Shown here: piece after piece, positions 52,576-61,257 of the stretch
Layout: each line of letters begins with the position of its first letter
Numbering within the stretch: position 1 is the stretch's first letter
NCBI GenBank assembly: GCA_041776485.1
Contig: JBHBQE010000021.1
Coordinates: 1-64,000, forward strand
Direction of reading: 5' to 3'
Source of the DNA: JBHBQE01 sp041776485
GTDB lineage: Bacteria > Bacillota > Clostridia > Lachnospirales > Lachnospiraceae
Length of the DNA: 64,000 nt
Position numbers and translations under genes: made by a program
Notes under the pieces: generated by a model
What the model saw: the letters and a program-made list of their open reading frames with translations, nothing else
Told to the model about the DNA's origin: nothing
Databases searched by the model: none

Positions 52576-53203
52576 TGTAGTCATTGATATTGCGGATATT
52601 GAGGGGACAAATTGTTATTTAAGAGAGGAAGCAAAGCCCGAGATAAGAAATCTTATATCACGTGCTCATGTTAGGGGAGTGCATTTTATCGGTTCAGGAA
52701 ATTATCACTATATCAGCTATTTTTTCCTTGAACAGATCACAGAGGACTTCTCTTTATTGTTAATTGATAATCATACTGACACTCAAGGGGCTGCCTTTGG
52801 GAATATTTTGTCCTGTGGTTCCTGGGCAGGAGAAGCAATAAATAATCTGGAGCACTTAAAATCCGTTTATATTCTGGGTGCTGATCCTGTGCATATACGG
52901 GAGGCAGAGCCCTTGCCGGAAAATACTTATATAATAGAAAATATTGAGGAAATATCAAGAGTATTGCCTCTTTATATTTCCATAGATAAGGACGTTTTGT
53001 CAGAGGAATACGCCATAACAGATTGGGATCAGGGAAATATGAGCCTGGGGGAGCTTATTGGCAGCCTTACTAAGCTTATAAAATATAAAATACTGGGGAT
53101 TGATATTTGCGGAGACAGCAAAAGCCTATTGAATAGCTCTTTTCAAAAAATTAATAAGGAAACAAATAAAAGGCTCCTTAGAGCCTGTAAAAATCTTTTA
53201 TAA
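52550..53203 (+). CDS. Arginase/ureohydrolase-like protein
   Basis: A 217-residue protein shorter than arginases (~300). The metal motifs are recognisable: DNHTDT (DxHxD) near residue 73, and SIDKDVLS (SxDxDxxD type) near 143; the first His motif, usually GGDHS, is GSGNYHYIS. A final GIDICGD stands for the last acidic motif. It may be a divergent ureohydrolase or a non-enzymatic relative. It is convergent with typA after 16 bp. Confidence 0.75.
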   Translation: MKWQRSLDSVVIDIADIEGTNCYLREEAKPEIRNLISRAHVRGVHFIGSGNYHYISYFFLEQITEDFSLLLIDNHTDTQGAAFGNILSCGSWAGEAINNLEHLKSVYILGADPVHIREAEPLPENTYIIENIEEISRVLPLYISIDKDVLSEEYAITDWDQGNMSLGELIGSLTKLIKYKILGIDICGDSKSLLNSSFQKINKETNKRLLRACKNLL

Positions 53204-53219
53204 TTATAGTAAATTTGTT

Positions 53220-55052
53220 TTATTGTTTATTCTTGAAATTACTTCGCTTTCTAAGGGTAGGGTCAAGTATTCTCTTTCTAATCCTTAAGTGCTCAGGAGT
53301 TATCTCTAAAAGCTCATCCACCTCTATAAAGTCCAGCGCCTGTTCCAGAGAAAGGATTTTAGGCGGTGTAAGGGTTAAGGCATCGTCAGAGCCTGAGGCT
53401 CTGGTATTGGTTAAATGTTTTTTCTTACATACATTAAGTTCGATATCCTCCTGTCTTGAGGATGAGCCTATTACCATACCTGAATATACAGGCTCTCCCG
53501 GCTCTATGAATAATGTTCCTCTATCCTGAGCGCTAAACAGCCCATAGGCTACAGCCTCTCCGGTTTCAAAAGCAATGAGGGAGCCAAGCTTTCTATAGGA
53601 TATATCCCCCTTATAATGGTCATATCCAAAGAATTCAGTATTTATAATTCCATCGCCCTTGGTATCTGTCAGAAAGTCCCCACGGTAACCTATAAGACCT
53701 CTGGAGGGAATTAAAAATTCCAAACGGGTATGACTTTCATGACGAATCATATTTTCCAATAAGCCTTTTCTTTCAGAAAGCTTTTCAATTACCACACCGG
53801 TAAATTCCTCAGGAACGTCTATGTAAGCCCTTTCAATAGGTTCTAAAAGTTTCCCCTGACTGTCTTTCTTATATATAACCTCTGCCTTACTGACTGCGAA
53901 TTCAAAGCCCTCTCTTCGCATATTTTCAATTAATATTGCTAAATGCAGCTCTCCCCTGCCGGATACCTTATAGGAATCTGTGTTCTCGGTTTCCTCTACT
54001 CTAAGGGATACATCAGTATTTAATTCACTATATAGCCTGTCCCTGATATGCCTGCTGGTTATGTATTTCCCCTCTCGTCCTGCAAAGGGAGAATCGTTTA
54101 CAATAAAATTCATGGCGATAGTTGGCTCTGATATTTGCTGGAATGGAAGAGGACTTGTACTTTCCTGTCCGCAAAGGGTATCCCCTACAGATAAATCATC
54201 TATACCGGATACCGCCACAATTGCGCCGGTGCAGGCGGAATTCACATCCTGTCTGTCCAATCCCTCAAATTCATAAAGCTTACTGATTCTTACTTTCCTG
54301 AGTCTGTCGGATTCGTGGTGATTTTTTACAAAGACTTCTTTGTTCAAGCCTATAGTTCCAGACTCTATCTTTCCGATACCTATTCTGCCGGTATAGTTGT
54401 CATAATCAATGGTACTGATTAACATTTGAAGTGGTGCCTCATCATCACCGACAGGTGCGGGGATATGGGAAAGTATAGTGTCAAACAATGGTACCAAATC
54501 GTTATTTTCTGTGTCTAAATCTCTGGTGGCAAATCCGGATTTTGCTGAAGTGAATAATATAGGAGAGTCAAGCTGTTCATTGCTTGCATCTAATTCCATT
54601 AATAATTCCAATACTTCATCTATGACCTCGAAACAGCGTTGATTTGGTCTGTCAATTTTGTTTATGCATATAATGAGCGCCAGATTAAGGGACAACGCTT
54701 TTCTTAGAACAAATTTTGTCTGGGGCATAACCCCTTCAAAGGCATCCACCAAAAGCAGCACGCCATCTGTCATTTTAAGTATACGCTCCACTTCACCGCC
54801 GAAATCAGCATGTCCCGGGGTATCAATTATATTAATCTTGGTATCCTTATAGTTAATTGAAGTATTTTTAGAGAGTATGGTAATACCCCTTTCTCTTTCA
54901 ATATCATTGGAGTCCATAACCCTTTCTGTTATCTCTTGATTTTCCCTGAAAATACCGCTTTGCATAAGCATTTTATCCACAAGGGTTGTTTTACCATGGT
55001 CTACATGTGCTATAATCGCAATGTTACGTACATTTTCTTTTTTACTTTGCAT
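53220..55052 (-). CDS. typA: Translational GTPase TypA/BipA
   Basis: A 610-residue ribosome-binding GTPase. G domain motifs: G1 AHVDHGKTTL, G2 RERGITI, G3 DTPGHADFGGE, G4 INKIDRPNQR and G5-like TSAKSG. Domains II, III, V and the BipA-specific C-terminal domain follow (SRGLIGYRGDFLTDTKGDGI, AYGLFSAQDRG). Length is that of the family. It diverges from recJ with 130 bp between them. Confidence 0.97.
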   Translation of the reverse strand: MQSKKENVRNIAIIAHVDHGKTTLVDKMLMQSGIFRENQEITERVMDSNDIERERGITILSKNTSINYKDTKINIIDTPGHADFGGEVERILKMTDGVLLLVDAFEGVMPQTKFVLRKALSLNLALIICINKIDRPNQRCFEVIDEVLELLMELDASNEQLDSPILFTSAKSGFATRDLDTENNDLVPLFDTILSHIPAPVGDDEAPLQMLISTIDYDNYTGRIGIGKIESGTIGLNKEVFVKNHHESDRLRKVRISKLYEFEGLDRQDVNSACTGAIVAVSGIDDLSVGDTLCGQESTSPLPFQQISEPTIAMNFIVNDSPFAGREGKYITSRHIRDRLYSELNTDVSLRVEETENTDSYKVSGRGELHLAILIENMRREGFEFAVSKAEVIYKKDSQGKLLEPIERAYIDVPEEFTGVVIEKLSERKGLLENMIRHESHTRLEFLIPSRGLIGYRGDFLTDTKGDGIINTEFFGYDHYKGDISYRKLGSLIAFETGEAVAYGLFSAQDRGTLFIEPGEPVYSGMVIGSSSRQEDIELNVCKKKHLTNTRASGSDDALTLTPPKILSLEQALDFIEVDELLEITPEHLRIRKRILDPTLRKRSNFKNKQ

Positions 55053-55121
55053 ATATTCCTCTTTTCAAAACGCTAAGGGATTATTAAAGCATATTTTAAA
55101 AGAGAAATAAAGTCCCGGCAG

Positions 55122-55150
55122 TTGAATAATTGCGGTTTTTGCAATAAAAT
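55122..55150 (+). promoter_or_regulatory. Candidate promoter of recJ
   Basis: TTGAAT (55122-55127), a 17-bp spacer and TAAAAT (55145-55150), about 30 bp upstream of the ATG. Confidence 0.5.
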
Positions 55151-55182
55151 CCTAAAGAAATACTATAGAAACAGGAATTATA

Positions 55183-56907
55183 ATGGGAAAAAATTGGACA
55201 ATATATTCTAAAAAGGCAGATTTTGATGCCATAGCAAAGAAACACAATATAGATAAGGTTATAGCAAGGATACTGATAAACAGAGATATAGCACCGGAAG
55301 ATATCCATGGGTTCTTACACCCATCCAGAAGTGCCCTTAATGATTTTATGCTCCTTAAGGATATGGATAAATCCCTGGAAATAATTAATACAGCTATTAG
55401 TGAGAATAAAAAGATAAGGATAATAGGTGATTATGATATAGACGGAATATGTTCAGCTTATATATTACAAACCGCCCTGAAAAAGTTAGGCGCAAGGGTG
55501 GATTATTATCTGCCGAACCGTGTAAATGATGGCTATGGTGTTAATGAAAACATTGTTAAAAGCGCGAAAACAGATGGGATTGACCTGATAATTACTGTAG
55601 ATAACGGGATAGCTGCCGATGAGGCTATTGCCTTGGCTGTGGAGCTTGGGATACAGATTATAGTAACGGATCACCATGAGATTCCGAAGGATAAATCAGG
55701 TAAGGAAATGCTTCCCTGTGCAAATGCGGTTATTGACCCTAAAAGGAGGGATTGTCAATATCCCTTTAAAGAAATTTGTGGTGCAGTGGTTGCGTGGAAA
55801 CTGGTTTTTGGACTTTATGATTTACATGGACTTAGTGAAAAGGATGTAATGGAGTTTTTGGAATTTGCAGCCCTTGCTACAGTGGGAGATATAATGAAGC
55901 TCTCCAATGAAAACCGCTATATCGTATCTTTAGGACTGAAGAAAATGAGACATACCGATAATATAGGATTAAGTACATTAATTGAGGTATGCGGATTAAA
56001 CGGTAAGCATATTAATGCTTATCATTTGGGATACATCATTGGCCCCTGCTTAAATGCAGGGGGCAGATTGGCTGACGCGAGTCTGGGGGTAAAATTATTT
56101 ACCGCAAAGGATAGAGAAAGTGCATTTATCATTGCCAATGAGCTAAAACAACTCAACGAAACAAGAAAGGGAATGACAGAGGTGGCAACATGTACTGCCA
56201 TTGATGTTATAGAAAATAATCTATATATAAACGACAAAGTTATAGTGGTGTATGTTCCCAATGTGCATGAAAGTCTATGTGGGATTATTGCAGGGAGACT
56301 AAAGGAAAAATATACCAGACCCTGTTTTATGCTGACAGATGGTTCTGAATATATTAAAGGCAGCGGCAGGTCTATTCCGACATATCCTATGTTCGACAAG
56401 CTGATGAAAGAGAGGGATTTGCTGGCAATGTTCGGAGGACATCCTATGGCGGCGGGACTTTCTGTGGAAAAGGAAAATTTAGAGGAACTAAGAAAGAGAT
56501 TAAATGAAAATTCAGGATTGCACGATGGGGATTTAATTGAAAATATAAAAATAGATGTGGCAATGCCCTTAAGATATATTAGTGAAGAATTGATTAATGA
56601 ATTAAATGCTTTAGAGCCCTTTGGAAACGGTAATGATAAACCTGTATTTGCTCAAAGGCAGGTTTGCGTGTTCAGACAAAACCGCATTGGAAAAAATGGA
56701 GAATATCTGAAGCTTATGTTAAAGGAGGGAGATTCATTAATTGAGGCATTGTACTTTTCGGAAGCAAAAGATTTTATGTCAAATATTAAAGTGGGAGATT
56801 TTATTGATATTCTATACTATCCCCAATTAAATGAATTTAAAGGGAAAAAGACTATACAGGTGGTTATTTCCGATTATAGGAAATCTGATTTTGCAGAACA
56901 AGGATAA
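55183..56907 (+). CDS. recJ: Single-stranded-DNA exonuclease RecJ
   Basis: A 574-residue DHH-family nuclease that degrades 5' ssDNA ends in repair. DHH motifs: IIGDYDIDGICS, VDNGIAADEAI, VTDHHEIPKD; the DHHA1 domain has GSGRSIPTYPMF and AMFGGHPMAAGLSVE. A C-terminal OB domain is present (VFAQRQVCVFRQNRIGKNG). Full length for the Firmicutes short form. The L,D-transpeptidase gene follows 64 bp later. Confidence 0.95.
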   Translation: MGKNWTIYSKKADFDAIAKKHNIDKVIARILINRDIAPEDIHGFLHPSRSALNDFMLLKDMDKSLEIINTAISENKKIRIIGDYDIDGICSAYILQTALKKLGARVDYYLPNRVNDGYGVNENIVKSAKTDGIDLIITVDNGIAADEAIALAVELGIQIIVTDHHEIPKDKSGKEMLPCANAVIDPKRRDCQYPFKEICGAVVAWKLVFGLYDLHGLSEKDVMEFLEFAALATVGDIMKLSNENRYIVSLGLKKMRHTDNIGLSTLIEVCGLNGKHINAYHLGYIIGPCLNAGGRLADASLGVKLFTAKDRESAFIIANELKQLNETRKGMTEVATCTAIDVIENNLYINDKVIVVYVPNVHESLCGIIAGRLKEKYTRPCFMLTDGSEYIKGSGRSIPTYPMFDKLMKERDLLAMFGGHPMAAGLSVEKENLEELRKRLNENSGLHDGDLIENIKIDVAMPLRYISEELINELNALEPFGNGNDKPVFAQRQVCVFRQNRIGKNGEYLKLMLKEGDSLIEALYFSEAKDFMSNIKVGDFIDILYYPQLNEFKGKKTIQVVISDYRKSDFAEQG

Positions 56908-56908
56908 T

Positions 56909-56937
56909 TTGACTTTTTCAGTTTCCCATTATAACAT
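56909..56937 (+). promoter_or_regulatory. Candidate promoter of the L,D-transpeptidase gene
   Basis: TTGACT (56909-56914), 17 bp and TAACAT (56932-56937), 35 bp before the ATG. A good -35 and a weak -10. Confidence 0.4.
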
Positions 56938-56971
56938 AAAAAATCAGCGTTTTATTTCAATTTAGAGAAGC

Positions 56972-58705
56972 ATGGAAATCAAGGAAGAAAATTTACCAGA
57001 GAAAAAAAATTATAATAAAATTAAAAGGGCAGTTTTAATTACATTTGCATTGCTATTGCTTATATATATAGGTCTTAGTTTTGTTTTTGTTAAAAGATTT
57101 TATTTTAGAACTACTATAAACGGCGTTCCAGCCGCTCTAAGGGACTCTGCCTCTATGGAAACTAGAATAGGCAGGGCTGCAGAGGATTACCTGCTGTCAA
57201 TAGAGTCAGACGGCTCTGTTGTTGACGAAATACATGGTAATTCCATTGATCTTAACTTCAACCCCGGTAACGGTCAGATGGAGGAGCTTTTGGCAAATCA
57301 AAAGGGCTATGATTGGCCCATCAAACTTTTTAAACCGGATAATCATATTGGCAGAGGGTTAGTTACCTATGACAGTAAAAAGCTGCGGGATTTAACACCA
57401 AAGCTTAATTGCGCGAAAAATAAGAATGCAATTCCTTCTGTGGACGCAGTTTATGTTTATTCTGATGGTAAATTTACAATAACTGAGGAAAAATACGGTA
57501 CAGAAATTGCGCCCGGTGAATTTGCCGCAAAGCTTAAGAAACATATTCTGTTATTAGAGAAAAGTGTAGATTTATCAAAGGATAGTCTCTATGTGCAGCC
57601 CAAGGTTAAAAAGGACAGTAAAAAGCTGCAGGAATATGTGGGTGAATTAAATGATATTTTGGAAATAAAGATTGAATATAAAGAGGGGGATATTGTATCA
57701 AGAGATACCATTGCTTCTTTCTTAAATACCGATAAGAGCTATAATTTATCATTTAATGAGAAAAAAATAGCTGAATATGTGAGTGGATTGGCAGAAAAAC
57801 ATAATACATACAAAAAGGATAAGATCCTCAAGACATCCTATGGCGAAACTGTCAGTATTAAAGCGGGAAATTATGGCTGGGAGGTGGATGAGGAACAGGA
57901 ACTTAGCAAGCTTATAGAGGATATAAAAGAGGGCAATGATGTTAATAGAGAAATAGTATATAAGCGAAGGGCCAATGAGTATGGTGACAAGGACTATGGT
58001 GATAGTTATGTAGAAGTTAACTTATCAACGCAGCATCTGTTTTTGCATGTTAATGGAAGAGTTGTTTTAGAAACAGACTTTGTAAGCGGCAATTTATCCA
58101 GAGGACATGGTACCCATACAGGGGCATACCGTATAGCCTATTGTGCAAGAAATGCTGTTTTGAGAGGGGAGGACTATGAAACCCCCGTAAGTTATTGGAT
58201 GCCTTTTAACAGGGGTGAGGGGTTCCACGATGCAACATGGAGGGGCAGATTTGGCGGAAATATATTCCGGACAAATGGCAGCCATGGCTGTGTAAATCTG
58301 CCGTTTAATGCAGCAAAAACTATGTTTTCATATGTGGAGGAGGGTTTTCCTGTTTTAGTCTATGCCTTAGATAGCAGTGCTGATTCTGCAGCTTCCGGCG
58401 CAGGAAATGTTGCAGTAATGATTGACAGAATCGGTGAGGTCACTCCGGAAAAGGGAGATGTGATTTCGGCTGCAAGGGCAGCCTATGAAGCGCTTCCTGA
58501 GGCTGAAAAAGCTAAGGTTGGCAATATTGGCGTATTGGAAAGTGCGGAAGCTATATTTTATTCTATGGTAGCTCCGACACCTGAGCCTGTTCCTGAACCT
58601 GCTCCGACACCGGTGCCTGCACCGGAGCCGGAACCGATACCGGAACCGGCACCGGTTCCGGAACCAACCCCTGTCCCGGAGACACCTTTGGAGCCAACAG
58701 CATAA
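56972..58705 (+). CDS. L,D-transpeptidase (YkuD) with Pro-rich tail
   Basis: A 577-residue membrane-anchored wall enzyme. One N-terminal helix (residues about 22-42), then two PG_binding_4-like repeats in residues 60-330, then the YkuD catalytic domain with VEVNLSTQHLFLHVNGRVV, HGTHTGAYRI and the active-site SHGCVNLP (Cys about 438). After it comes a FIVAR-like three-helix segment (IDRIGEVTPEKGDVISAARA) and a tail of Pro-Glu-Pro repeats (APTPEPVPEPAPTPVPAPEP). It forms 3-3 peptidoglycan crosslinks or attaches proteins to the wall. The gene for HisC follows 12 bp later. Confidence 0.94.
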   Translation: MEIKEENLPEKKNYNKIKRAVLITFALLLLIYIGLSFVFVKRFYFRTTINGVPAALRDSASMETRIGRAAEDYLLSIESDGSVVDEIHGNSIDLNFNPGNGQMEELLANQKGYDWPIKLFKPDNHIGRGLVTYDSKKLRDLTPKLNCAKNKNAIPSVDAVYVYSDGKFTITEEKYGTEIAPGEFAAKLKKHILLLEKSVDLSKDSLYVQPKVKKDSKKLQEYVGELNDILEIKIEYKEGDIVSRDTIASFLNTDKSYNLSFNEKKIAEYVSGLAEKHNTYKKDKILKTSYGETVSIKAGNYGWEVDEEQELSKLIEDIKEGNDVNREIVYKRRANEYGDKDYGDSYVEVNLSTQHLFLHVNGRVVLETDFVSGNLSRGHGTHTGAYRIAYCARNAVLRGEDYETPVSYWMPFNRGEGFHDATWRGRFGGNIFRTNGSHGCVNLPFNAAKTMFSYVEEGFPVLVYALDSSADSAASGAGNVAVMIDRIGEVTPEKGDVISAARAAYEALPEAEKAKVGNIGVLESAEAIFYSMVAPTPEPVPEPAPTPVPAPEPEPIPEPAPVPEPTPVPETPLEPTA

Positions 58706-58717
58706 GAGGGTATATTT

Positions 58718-59785
58718 ATGATGACATGGATTGAAAATGCCAGAAAGGTTACCCCCTATGTTCCGGGTGAGCAGCCTATTGGTGATGATATTATTAAATT
58801 AAATACAAATGAGAATCCTTATCCGCCATCTCCCGGAGTTTCAGAATGTTTAAGAGATTTTCCGGCAGATAGCCTACGTAAATACCCGGAGTTTGATTTA
58901 TCCGGTGTAAGGAATGCCATCGCACTATATCATGGTATTTCACAGGATAATGTTTTTGTCGGGGTGGGAAGTGACGATGTACTGGCAACTGCCTTTTTAG
59001 CCTTTTTTAACTCAGATTCTCCCATACTTTTTCCTGATATTACTTATTCCTTCTATGAAGTATGGGCAGAACTTTTCAATATTCCCTATAAATTAGTGCC
59101 GTTAGATGATGACTTTAATATAAAGCGTGTGGATTTTACAGTAAATAATGGTGGGATAGTGTTGGCAAATCCCAATGCACCCACAGGTATATATGAGTCT
59201 TTAGATACTATTTCACAGATTGCCTACCTAAATCCGGGTTCGGTGATTATTGTGGACGAGGCATATATTGATTTTGGTGGTGAGACTGCCGTTAATCTTT
59301 TTACAAGACATGAGAATCTGCTTACAGTCCGTACCTTTTCTAAATCCAGATCCTTGGCAGGTACCAGAATAGGGTATGCAGTGGGGGAAAAGACTCTTAT
59401 TAAACATCTTTTTGCAGTTAGAAACTCTTTTAATTCATATACAATTGACTCTATATCTCAGGCTATTGCGATAGCTTCAATAGGTGACGATTATTATTTT
59501 AAGGAGAGTGTGAAAAGCATTATAGAAACAAGGGAATGGTTTAAGGAAGAAATGAGGAATTTGGGATTTTCATTTCCGGATTCTTGTGGGAATTTCCTTT
59601 TTGTATCTCATGAAAGTGCTTTGGCTGAGGATATTTATAATGAACTAAGAAAAAAGCAGATATATGTCAGATATTTTAAGAAGGATAGGATAAAGAATTA
59701 CCTCAGAATAACCATAGGCAAGAGAGAAGAAATGGAAACTCTGCTAACCAATCTAAAGGAGATATTGCAATGGACTCAATCGTAA
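58718..59785 (+). CDS. hisC: Histidinol-phosphate aminotransferase
   Basis: A 355-residue PLP enzyme: IKLNTNENPYPPSPGV, VGVGSDDVLATAFLAF, LANPNAPTGI, VDEAYIDFGG, and the PLP lysine in VRTFSKSRSLAGTRIGYA, then YLRITIGKREEME. This is the HisC profile. No other his genes are near, so threonine-phosphate decarboxylase-type activity is an alternative but less likely. It overlaps the next gene by 16 bp. Confidence 0.88.
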   Translation: MMTWIENARKVTPYVPGEQPIGDDIIKLNTNENPYPPSPGVSECLRDFPADSLRKYPEFDLSGVRNAIALYHGISQDNVFVGVGSDDVLATAFLAFFNSDSPILFPDITYSFYEVWAELFNIPYKLVPLDDDFNIKRVDFTVNNGGIVLANPNAPTGIYESLDTISQIAYLNPGSVIIVDEAYIDFGGETAVNLFTRHENLLTVRTFSKSRSLAGTRIGYAVGEKTLIKHLFAVRNSFNSYTIDSISQAIAIASIGDDYYFKESVKSIIETREWFKEEMRNLGFSFPDSCGNFLFVSHESALAEDIYNELRKKQIYVRYFKKDRIKNYLRITIGKREEMETLLTNLKEILQWTQS

Positions 59786-60270
59786 CTTTATTTTCAGAAA
59801 CTCTTGGGCAATATGTATCCAAGGAGGCAACAGTTTTAATTATTTCAATGCTTCCTATATTAGAACTAAGAGGAGGGCTGTTGTCTGCAAAGCTGCTGTC
59901 TGTTCCGCTTTTACAGGCAATTCCCCTTTGTGTAATAGGAAATATTGTTCCAATTCCATTTATTCTATTGTTTATAAAAAAGATATTTGTCTGGCTAAAG
60001 GGCTTTAAGCTAACAGAGAAATTTATCATAAGACTTGAGGAGAGGGCAATGAAGAGATCCGATAGCGTAACACGATATGAAATCCTTGGGCTTACGCTGT
60101 TTGTCGGGATTCCGCTGCCGGGAACAGGCGCTTGGACAGGCTCACTAATTGCAGCACTTCTTAACCTTGACATAAAAAAGGCAAGCATTTCAATACTGCT
60201 TGGCATTGCTATGGCAACTATCATTATGTCCTTTGTTGCCTATGGATTATTGGGACTTTTGATTGGATAA
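59770..60270 (+). CDS. Small multidrug export protein family (COG2426)
   Basis: A 166-residue membrane protein with four or five helices. ISMLPILELRGGLLSAKLLS and LFVGIPLPGTGAWTGSLIAA are the family hallmarks. The name small multidrug export protein is historic; transport has not been shown widely. Coupled to hisC by overlap. Confidence 0.85.
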   Translation: MDSIVTLFSETLGQYVSKEATVLIISMLPILELRGGLLSAKLLSVPLLQAIPLCVIGNIVPIPFILLFIKKIFVWLKGFKLTEKFIIRLEERAMKRSDSVTRYEILGLTLFVGIPLPGTGAWTGSLIAALLNLDIKKASISILLGIAMATIIMSFVAYGLLGLLIG

Positions 60271-60273
60271 ATT

Positions 60274-60462
60274 ATGGATTGGATAGGACTTTTAATAAAT
60301 ATTATTGCGTTATTTATAGGATTTTTTATTTATATTGGGATTTACCACACCAGATTTGGGGATAAATTGGAAAAATATAAGTATCCCGTGCTGCTGGCAG
60401 TACTGATTATTGTATGTATTATAGGGTGGGTGCTGAAGTTTGTTTTTTCAAAAATCCTGTGA
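60274..60462 (+). CDS. Small two-helix membrane protein
   Basis: A 62-residue protein with two hydrophobic helices, WIGLLINIIALFIGFFIYIG and YPVLLAVLIIVCIIGWVL, joined by a basic loop (HTRFGDKLEKYK). It starts three bases after the upstream gene. Unknown function; composition and coupling support a real gene. Confidence 0.7.
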   Translation: MDWIGLLINIIALFIGFFIYIGIYHTRFGDKLEKYKYPVLLAVLIIVCIIGWVLKFVFSKIL

Positions 60463-60502
60463 TAATATTAAATAAATATATTGTATAAATTGGAGGTGTG
60501 AT

Positions 60503-60871
60503 ATGGCATCTGAGAAGAAAAGTTTTAATTTAACAAATGAGATAAGCATAACAGAGGATGTTGTGGCAATAATAGCCGGACTTAGTGCTACTGAGGTGGA
60601 TGGTGTTGTATCCTTGGAGGGAGATTTAAAGAGTAAAATTATAGAAAAAGCCGGACTCGGAAAGCTTTCTAAGGGCGTAAAGATAATTACAAAGAATGAT
60701 GGAGAGATAGTAATCAGACTTTCCATAAATATAGAGTATGGCAAGGAGATTAGAGAGGTATCTTCCAAGGTACAGGAAAAGGTGAAAACCACAGTGGAAA
60801 ATATGACAGGTATGTCAGTTTCAAAAGTGGATATTAAAATATCCTCAGTTGTGCTGGAATCTGCTCAATGA
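60503..60871 (+). CDS. Asp23/Gls24 family envelope stress protein
   Basis: A 122-residue protein: ITEDVVAIIAGLSATEVDGV, KGVKIITKNDGEIVIRLSIN and VSSKVQEKVKTTVENMTGMS. Asp23-family proteins sit near the membrane and are upregulated under envelope stress; this paralogue is the YqhY-type encoded beside nusB. It overlaps nusB by four bases. GGAGG precedes the ATG. Confidence 0.95.
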   Translation: MASEKKSFNLTNEISITEDVVAIIAGLSATEVDGVVSLEGDLKSKIIEKAGLGKLSKGVKIITKNDGEIVIRLSINIEYGKEIREVSSKVQEKVKTTVENMTGMSVSKVDIKISSVVLESAQ

Positions 60872-61257
60872 ACAAAAGAAAAGAACGAGAACTGTTTTTT
60901 AAGTCAGTTTTTATTATAGATTTTTTTGACAATAAAAAAGAAGCAAGAGAGCATGTTGAGAATTTTTTAACTGCTGAAGGCTGTGATATTTTAGAGGCAT
61001 TTTTAGTCCGCATAGATAATATTATGGCGAAACTTTCAGATATTGATAATCTTATTGACAGTATATCCCGTGGCTGGAAAACCAGCAGAATGTCCAAGGT
61101 GGATTTGGCTCTTTTGCGTGTGGCAATATATGAAATTAATTACGAAGGTCTTAGTATGGGAATTGCCATAAATGAGGTGGTGGAATTGGCTAAAGTATAT
61201 GGTGGCGAGCGTTCCTTTGCCTTTATAAATGGAGTTCTGGGCAAAGTGAGTAACTAG
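60868..61257 (+). CDS. nusB: Transcription antitermination factor NusB
   Basis: A 129-residue all-helical RNA-binding protein that acts in rRNA antitermination with NusE. It shows RKERELFFKSVFIIDF and late VDLALLRVAIYEINYEGLSM followed by AINEVVELAKVYGGERSFAF, the conserved NusB C-terminus. It abuts xseA directly. Confidence 0.95.
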   Translation: MNKRKERELFFKSVFIIDFFDNKKEAREHVENFLTAEGCDILEAFLVRIDNIMAKLSDIDNLIDSISRGWKTSRMSKVDLALLRVAIYEINYEGLSMGIAINEVVELAKVYGGERSFAFINGVLGKVSN

